Of a DNA stretch of 64,000 bases, positions 58,001 through 64,000 are shown in pieces; the stretch's first letter is position 1; the number at the start of each line of letters is the position of its first letter. Where the stretch lies: NCBI GenBank assembly GCA_009767595.1, contig VSDK01009747.1, positions 124,001 through 188,000 on the forward strand, read 5' to 3'. The notes below the pieces were generated by a model. The model was not told the DNA's origin. It ran no database searches and saw only the letters and a program-made list of their open reading frames with translations. The translations under genes were made by a program, and so were the position numbers. This DNA is from Symbiodinium kawagutii (taxonomy: Eukaryota; Sar; Dinophyceae; Suessiales; Symbiodiniaceae).

Positions 58001-61000
58001 TGTCAGACATTGTCAGACCATTTATGTGACCACATATATTGTACAACATAGAACCATGTCCACGAAAGAGTGTGCCCAAAAACATTAATTATTAGCCATG
58101 GTTTAAAAACAAAATAAACATCATGAACCATGGTTTCAAAAACATATTTAACCCATATGACTATTATTAAAAACCTGACTAATAATGATCAACTAACATT
58201 TACAAAACATCTCTCGACAAAACCGCTGCAGCCTTTGTCATCTCATCGCCAGGCGATGTCTCCGAACGGCAGGCGTTGGTTGGAAGGTTGTGGGTGTTGT
58301 TTCGAGGCCGTTACCCAACAAGTCGAAGCGATTTTGATTGGGCTATGGGTCAATATGGCCATGGGTCAATATTAACCAACCAATAATAGGGGATAATGAC
58401 CAACCAATAATAAGGAAAACAATGGTGAATGATAGGGGAACCAGGGGTACGGGGTTTTGACCCACTGCCATATTAACCATCAATAGTAGGGGATGATAAC
58501 CAACGATAATGGTGGGAAAACAATGGTTTTGACCCATAGCCATTGGGGATTTCCATTCTGTGTGGACCAATCCTCCACCAATCCTATCCTTTCATAAACG
58601 AATAGTGCTAAATATCCGACAGCTTTTCGAAATACGCAGTTTAAGTTGAACATGTTTGCAGCACGATGTAGGGCTTTGGAATGGTTTAGAAGCACACCTA
58701 AAGATTTGTCTTTGAAGAAGCGATGCTGACAGTGGACCACTGTCAGAGGTTGTTTATTCCATGGTTGGCATGGTTTCAATCATCCAAGATGGTGTAAAAC
58801 TTTGCTGATCAGCACTAATTTTCTATGTTTCTGTTACTATTTTGTCTGGCTGACTGGTTCCCAAGATCGAACAAGATGGAGGAGTTGTGTCTTGTATCAT
58901 CAGGATGACAACCAATAATCTGACAAGGGATAGTGCATCATACGCAGCAAGAATGAATCCCATGGACCTACCTGGTTTCCACAGGCAATCAGCTCGGCAT
59001 TCTTGATGCATTTAGTGTTCGCAATCTCCGAGGGAAAGTCCAAGAATGGTGTGCTCCCTTAGCCCTTCAAACTGTGTCATGATTGGTTGGACACGAGACT
59101 ACCCGATGGATCGACAACCTCAAACAGGCATGCTTCCACTCCATGGCCCCATGCCGACTACAGAGATGCCAGACATTTCAAGGAAGATGTGTTTGTAGGT
59201 CGAGATCATCAACTCCCTATTTTGGACGGATGAAATGTTCATCCAGCTTGCCGCACTCAGTCCCCATTTCAGAACGCTTCCCTGTGGTCTATCGATGAAT
59301 CGAGGCCGGCTGAAGATATGTTTCTCTTTGTGAACCCGAGCTCCGGTGGCAACAAGGGCAAGGCTGGCACCGCGGGGTGGTGAGCTTCGAAAATGGGCAT
59401 GTGGCTTCGCCTGAAGCTGCGCGGCCCTGTCGTGACAATGTGACAGTTTGCTTGGTGGGTTCTCAAATGTTCCTTCGCCAAAGACATGCATCTACTATAG
59501 TTACAAAGTAAAGTACCCATCAATGATAGCAAGTTGGAGAGGAAAAGGTATCAGGGGCACCAGGTACAGTAGCTGTAGTGACCACGTGTTGACTCGTTAA
59601 TCATGTGAAGCCCCAATTGTTTGCCCCTCTGATTTCTTGGTTTCTCAACAAAAACATGTAGTCAGAGCAGTTCTTGGCAGATGTAGGCATTTGTGAAAGC
59701 ATGATACAACGAGAAAATATAGTAAAGCTATGAGTCACGTCCAAAACTGCAGGTGATTTACATGTATTCACCATAATTAGCAACAAGCGGATGGTCATCG
59801 TGGTCCCCCGAAAAGGGGGTCTTCAGACCATAGCGACCCTGTATCACCAGCTGCCTAAAGGTGCAATCAGTTCTAATGAAGTTGTTTTGCCCTCTACGTC
59901 ATCATGACTTTTCCCTCGCAATATTCTACTTGGATGTGCACCCCCACTTAGAAAGTGGTCCATGGTTATAACCCCAGCTGCACATCCAAGTAGCGGACAC
60001 GCAACCACTGAGCGTATCAACTGGGACTGACCGTCACTTCCTCGCACTGATTCCTGTGCTGCACAGGTGTTTTTGGAGGCACCGAAGCCCCTTGTGGTGG
60101 ATGTCGAAGGTGGTAAGAAGGCGCCGGTTTCTCCTGGTCCATGGCTGGTGGTTGGGAGGGAGCTACCAGGAGTGCCCTATCACCAAATGGTGATCCCCAA
60201 ACAACTGGTTGGTTGATTGACTGCACCAGCTGGGTATAGCTTGCCATGGCCAGCGCAAGCGCCAGAGTAAGTCGCCACCGGGAACGGGTACAGCTGGCCC
60301 TGGCCGTTGGATGGTACCAACCAGAGCTGGAAAGGGTCAGCCTGCGGCTCGCCACGTGTTATGATGTGTTATGTTCATTCTTACCCAGAAACCTGTTGTG
60401 AGAGAAGCATGCAAATCGTTTCTTGATGGTAGATTCATTATGGTATTACATGTGTATCTTTTTGCAGTGCAATTTGATGCAATTCGCAACCTGATCAGGT
60501 GCAGTTGCACGTCTTCAGTATGTTGGAGGGCGACTCAGGGAACAAGCCAGGCTTTAAAAAGTTGAAGGAGGCGCCATGGGTGCGGTCAGGACATGGAAAC
60601 CTTGCAGTGATTGACTGGAAGTCATCCAGCGAGAGATTGAAAAAATGATTCAACATGTGAATGAATGAATGAATGAATGAATGAATGAATGAATGAAGGA
60701 ATGAAGGAATGAAGGAATGAAGGAATGAAGGAATGAAGGAAGGAAGGATGGAATGAAGGAAGGAAGGAAGGAAGGAATGAATGAATGAAGGAAGGAATGA
60801 ATGAATGAATGAATGAAGGAAGGAATGAATGAAGGAAGGAAGGAAGGAATGAAGGAAGGAAGGAATGAAGGAAGGAAGGAATGAAGGAAGGAAGGAAGGA
60901 ATCAAAGAAGGAAGGAAGGAAGGAAGAAATGAATGAAGGAAGGAAGGAAGAAATGAATGAAGGAAGGAATGAACGAATGAATGAATGAAGGAAGGAAGGA

Positions 61001-63771
61001 AGGAAGGAATGAAGGAAGGAAGGAATGAAGGAAGGAAGGAAGGAATGAAGGAAGGAAGGAATGAAGGAAGGAAGGAATGAAGGAAGGAAGGAATGAAGGA
61101 AGGAAGGAAGGAATGAAGGAAGGAAGGAATGAATGAATGAATGAACAAAGGAATGAAGGAAGGAAGGAGGGAATGAAGGAAGGAAGGAATGAATGAATTA
61201 ATGAATTAGTGTTGGGAATATGATTTGATTCAATCCCAATTTTGATTCCCCAATGTTTTCCCATGGCAACAAATCGGTGTTTCTCAAAAAATAGGGGACC
61301 CTGAAATCATTTGCATGTTATCGAACAAACCAACCATTCTAGTTGGTATATCCCCTGGTTAGCTTATTATCCCCTTGCTAAAAAACCATAGTAAACCATT
61401 TTTAAACACTAGTAAAGCCACCATTTATAGTAATAAACCAACAATTTGCAGGAATAAACCAACAATTTATAGTAATAAACCAGCCATTTATAGTAACACC
61501 AACCATACCAACCTGGGTCTCCCAAAGTGGCTAGGTCGAAACCACCAGAGTTGGATTGCCAGCTGCCTCCATGGTCTCCGTTCCTTCAGGTGATTCTTCG
61601 CCGCGGTGGTGTGAGCCCTGTCCGTGCTGTGGTGGGTGGCGGTGATGGCACGGTGATGTGGGCGGATTCCGAGGCGAGGAATGGGACAAGGTGGCGATCG
61701 ACTTGCATGGCGTTGTAAAACAAATGGCTATGGGTCAAGCAGCTAACCAACCAATAATGGGGATAATAACCAATAATAGGGAATTTCCACCAACAATAAT
61801 AGGGAATACAATGGTTAATGATAGGGGAAGCAGAGGTACAACCAAATCATAGGGAACCAATAATGGCTTATAATGACCAACCAAATCATAGTGAAAACAA
61901 TGGTTAATGATAGGGGAACCAGGGGGACTCAGGGTTTTGACCCACTGCCAAATGAGTCGCATGAATTAGTATACAATGGGATTAAAAAATGAATTAATTG
62001 AACTTGGTTCAATTCCATTTATAGAACTAATTGAACTTCCATGGAACTGTAAACCAACTTCGATGGGATTTGCATAACAATTGTTATTTTTGTTTACTAT
62101 TTTTTGTTGAAATCAAGCATTCGGTGTACAGAAAAAGTACAGGATGGTAAATAAGCTACTTTCCTGAGTTCTGTCGTGTAAGCCAATCCTACGATGAAAT
62201 CCACTGGATCTTAAAAGCTTATGTTTGAACATGATTATGGCACCTGAACGCATATAGATTTGATCTATTCATGTTTGTTGTTTTGAGCAGACCATTGTAT
62301 CAGATGACAGATAGGTACTGATGCCGGTGGCGTTCGGTGTTTGGTGAGAAGTTTGACGAAAGGAGAAGCTGACGTTGGGAATCCTTGAGTTTGGTTACTA
62401 ATGCTGAATACAATGATTTAGTGCCAATGGAAATCGATATCGAATCAACCAGATTGAGATGTAATTAGACATGATTCCGTACTTGTGATGTATTTACAAG
62501 CGTTTGTGTGCAGAACCTAGAAGCTAAATATCACCATTTTCTCAAATGGCAGTGGGTCAAGACCCTGTACCCCTGGTTCCCCTATCATTAACCATTGTTT
62601 CCCTATTATTGTTGGTGGTTGTCCCCCACGAACGTTGGTTGATCAATATTGACCCATGGCCAAAAAAGATGAACCATGAAATAACGAATTTTCCACGCGA
62701 GTGGCACAGCCGTGCAGGCACAAAAGCATGGCATTGACACTCCCAAGCAAGTCGCGTGCGAAGCCCAGAAAGCCACATGACCCCCCCAGAGTTCCCCACG
62801 GTGTTCCATGTTGGTGGATCTGACATTGGGTGCATTGCGGCACTGGTTACCAGGGAGCGTCAACATACCAACGGTGGCACTAATGATGGTAAAGAAAGAA
62901 CAATATATTAATATAACGTCGATATTGATGCATTTCTTGGTAACTTCGACAATAAGAACCATTGTGACCATAATGGTTGCACCATGAATGCTCAACGGTT
63001 TGATCATGGCTTCCCATTGAGTTGATCATCACAAACATGCTGTTATGCTGATCAGGCTTGTGGATGCACAACATGCGAAGCGCATGTTGACCCACGGGAC
63101 ACATGCTGCGCATGGTGCCATTCACGTTTGGTGGTGCAGTTCTTGGCCATCAAATTAAAAGAAGTCATTTGCTTCCCGCAATCAGCGAGAAAGAATGCCA
63201 GGATTCTCATTAGATATGATTTGTTTGTTGAGTCATGCAGGATTATTGCAAACCATACTCCGGGTTTGCAGTGACAACAAGATGTATGATGAAATGAAAT
63301 TGTTTGTTACAGTTGTTTGCAGAAGTAGCATGTGTATTTTCATGTGTTGTTGATGTTTAACAATATTATTGTTGCTTAGATGATATGTTCATCAACTCAT
63401 GTTTATTCATTGTGACCACTGGTACCAGGAAAATCTTGGTTCTTTATGCCGTTCTTCATGTTCTTCAGTATAATACTGCAGCATGTTCACTTGTTCATGC
63501 TGTTCCGTATCCTTAAATTGGTTTCCCTATGGCAAACTAACCTGGAAGCAAACAAAAAAAAATGCTCAAAAGTGAACTAGCACAACTAGCAATCACTGGT
63601 GGATTGGCAGCTGCTGAAGTTATTGCTGTTCGCCATCGTCGCTGCCCCCTGAAATCACAGCAGTTCTTAGGGAACCGACGTTGGTGGTAGCTGGTGGCCA
63701 CATCCCTCAGGTGGGGCATCGTTCCCCTGGGCACTGGCAACGACTTCAGTCGGGTCGCCGGTTGGGGCGGG
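54986..63771 (+). CDS. Diacylglycerol kinase-like gene, 5' part (continues beyond the window)
   Basis: Nine exons join in phase to about 153 codons. The N-terminus is Pro/Gln-rich (MYTSQPGQPAPAPQ, then VPSIPQGVPYVQG), followed by the start of a diacylglycerol kinase catalytic domain: FLFVNPSSGGNKG, GNKPGFKKLKE, VRAVVGGGDGTVMW and WGIVPLGTGNDF. The GGDGT loop binds ATP, and the enzyme family phosphorylates diacylglycerol to phosphatidic acid at membranes. No C1 or EF-hand domain is visible upstream of the catalytic part. A CTCAG about 10 bases before the ATG is a plausible spliced-leader acceptor. Exons are listed separately; those from 59305 on are strong, the three upstream ones rest on phase and composition. 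The accessory half of the kinase domain lies to the right of the window. A related lipid kinase of the same fold (sphingosine or ceramide kinase) is less likely, given GGGDGTVMW and PLGTGNDFSRVAGWGG. Confidence 0.82.
55505..55855 (-). repeat. Inverted element A with 112-bp tandem duplication of its arm
   Basis: The block AACTGCTTGACCCAGCTCG begins at about 55608, 55720 and 55832, so a 112-bp unit covering the outer arm and flank is present twice, with a third partial start. Confidence 0.75.
56126..56372 (+). repeat. Composite element: A inserted into C
   Basis: Element C begins at GGCTGGTGGTGTGATGGAC and resumes after 56296 with a TTTGCTATTTTC block, ending GGTGGTTCAACCGCCAACCAG. An A copy sits in the middle, flanked by ATTT on both sides. 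Confidence 0.75.
56829..56932. repeat. Palindromic element B copy
   Basis: TGGTTGTTTCTTGACATTGG to AATTTTGAGAAACCACCA; diverged left arm. Confidence 0.68.
57117..57181 (+). CDS. Diacylglycerol kinase-like exon 2 (Pro/Gly/Gln-rich)
   Basis: Reads G-YVPSIPQGVPYVQGPNGYP-AQ. Acceptor GCCAG|G; GC donor at 57182. A poly-A run precedes it at 57059-57073. Confidence 0.55.
57492..57591. repeat. Palindromic element C copy
   Basis: CTGGTTGATGGTTTTGAGCA to GGTTGATACCACCAACCAC. Confidence 0.72.
57744..57852. repeat. Palindromic element E copy
   Basis: ACTCCGGTGATCTAACATAG to GCTATGTTAGATCACCAAAG; near-perfect inverted ends about 105 bp apart. Confidence 0.72.
58253..58272 (+). CDS. Diacylglycerol kinase-like exon 3 (20-bp micro-exon)
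   Basis: Reads AMSPNG plus two bases of Arg. It is flanked by CGCCAG|G and a GC donor, and its phases match both neighbours. Its size makes it tentative. Confidence 0.4.
58339..58545 (+). repeat. Element A copies in tandem
   Basis: GGCTATGGGTCAATATGGCC is followed by a full right arm (TTTTGACCCACTGCCATAT) and a second right arm (TTTTGACCCATAGCCATT). Confidence 0.7.
59305..59362 (+). CDS. Diacylglycerol kinase-like exon 4 (VNPSSGG motif)
   Basis: Completes Arg and reads PAEDMFLFVNPSSGGNKGK. This is the first strand and glycine loop of the catalytic domain. GC donor at 59363. Confidence 0.83.
60067..60109 (+). CDS. Diacylglycerol kinase-like exon 5
   Basis: Reads VFLEAPKPLVVDVE plus one base. 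Acceptor GCACAG|G. Either GT at 60110 or the stronger GTAAG at 60113 keeps the phase. Confidence 0.72.
60539..60570 (+). CDS. Diacylglycerol kinase-like exon 6 (NKPGFKKLKE)
   Basis: Reads G-NKPGFKKLKE, a conserved kinase-domain segment. Acceptor ACTCAG|G in phase with exon 5; an earlier start at 60519 (MLEGDSG) is open in frame but out of phase. GC donor at 60571. The GAAT/GAAG tract starts about 90 bp downstream. Confidence 0.76.
60656..61206. repeat. 550-bp GAAT/GAAG tetranucleotide array
   Basis: Mixed (GAAT)n and (GAAG)n, strongly purine-rich on the + strand, in the intron after diacylglycerol kinase-like exon 6. The long minus-strand Ser/Phe/Pro/Leu frames here are artefacts. Confidence 0.95.
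61590..61673 (+). CDS. Diacylglycerol kinase-like exon 7 (GGGDGT motif)
   Basis: Reads VILRRGGVSPVRAVV then GGGDGTVMWADSE. This contains the ATP-binding GGDGT signature. Acceptor CTTCAG|G; GC donor at 61674. Confidence 0.9.
61725..61952 (+). repeat. Element A with internal duplication
   Basis: The GGGAA(AA/TA)CAATGGTTAATG and AGGGGAA(C/G)CAG blocks occur twice between one left arm and one right arm. Lies about 50 bp after diacylglycerol kinase-like exon 7. Confidence 0.72.
62546..62663 (-). repeat. Palindromic element A, inverted copy
   Basis: ATGGCAGTGGGTCAAGACC to ATATTGACCCATGGCCA. Lies about 55 bp upstream of diacylglycerol kinase-like exon 8. Confidence 0.78.
62718..62755 (+). CDS. Diacylglycerol kinase-like exon 8
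   Basis: Reads AQKHGIDTPKQV plus two bases of Ala. Acceptor GTGCAG|G; GT donor at 62756. It bridges exons 7 and 9 in phase. Confidence 0.82.
63711..63771 (+). CDS. Diacylglycerol kinase-like exon 9 (PLGTGND motif), last in window
   Basis: Completes Ala and reads WGIVPLGTGNDFSRVAGW then GG, the second signature of the catalytic domain. Acceptor CCTCAG|G; the end near 63771 is estimated, and the following exons lie outside. Confidence 0.88.
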
Positions 63772-63924
63772 GGATCCAAGTGGTGCAGCCGGGCAGTGTG
63801 GTGAGCCGATGTGCCAATGATGCGGTGCTGTCCATGGATGTGGTGGTTTCCCAACAAGATAAATGGGATGATTACAGATTTGGCATGTTTCCTGACATTT
63901 AGGTGTCACCAGATTTGGGATGAT

Positions 63925-64000
63925 TTGGGGCTTTCCCAAGATAGGGGACCCCAAAATGGTTGGTTCATTACTATAAATGGTTCATCGACGATGATTTGGG
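63925..64000. repeat. Palindromic element B copy, cut by the window end
   Basis: The left arm reads GGGGCTTTCCCAAGATAGGG and is followed by the typical ATTACTATAAATGGTTCAT; the right arm lies outside. Confidence 0.65.

Noticed and set aside
60495..61264. Minus-strand frames of 217 and 120 codons rich in Ser, Phe, Leu and Pro
   Set aside because: Produced by the GAAT/GAAG microsatellite; no coding signal.
1..64000. tRNA, rRNA or viral-type genes
   Set aside because: None was recognised by eye on either strand; small RNA genes could still have been missed without a covariance search.

Overview
The window looks like nuclear DNA of a photosynthetic dinoflagellate, probably a Symbiodiniaceae or Polarella type. 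The evidence is: (i) many tiny exons that read, in order and in phase, as a chlorophyll a/c light-harvesting (LHC/acpPC type) polyprotein; (ii) introns of 0.24-6.7 kb with GT, GC and a few GA donors and almost always AG|G acceptors; (iii) every recognised gene on the + strand; (iv) an intronless ankyrin gene with a ubiquitin-like N-terminus, a common dinoflagellate type; (v) no bacterial gene organisation. Assignments rest on reading exons by eye and on remembered family motifs; no search was run.

Layout. 613-45253: one light-harvesting polyprotein gene, 30 recognised exons, 1837 coding bases (612 codons, about 4 % of the span), incomplete at the 5' end and with unresolved 3' end. It holds the end of one LHC unit, two full units and a third, divergent unit ([15 protein letters not shown] type). 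Two other + strand genes lie inside its introns. Intron 19 (21684-28379) holds a four-exon gene for a complete 108-residue DUF962/Mpo1-like membrane protein (23537-26248). Intron 28 (39174-42904) holds a single-exon 555-residue ankyrin-repeat protein (40080-41747) with four nearly identical 102-bp repeats. 45254-54985 has no recognised gene, only exon-like GC-rich islands and repeats. From 54986 to the right edge lies the 5' part of a diacylglycerol-kinase-like gene, with the NPSSGG, GGGDGTV and PLGTGND motifs on separate in-phase exons; it runs out of the window.

The non-coding space is mostly intron filled with several families of short palindromic, MITE-like elements (named A to F here), degenerate AACCATTA/GATGGTTAATG tracts, AT microsatellites, and tandem arrays with 10-, 41-, 63-, 90-, 102- and 112-bp periods plus a 550-bp GAAT/GAAG tract. 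Element A has inserted at the same point of element C at two distant loci, so the composite itself appears to have spread.

The most interesting points are the two nested same-strand genes, intron positions that are not shared between tandem LHC units (suggesting intron gain after unit duplication), the heavy use of GC donors, and the abundance of small palindromic elements in introns, which are candidates for introner-like or MITE activity. Functionally the LHC polyprotein would be a plastid antenna protein, the DUF962 protein an ER-type lipid enzyme or membrane protein, and the diacylglycerol kinase a lipid-signalling enzyme; the sequence gives no evidence that they act together.
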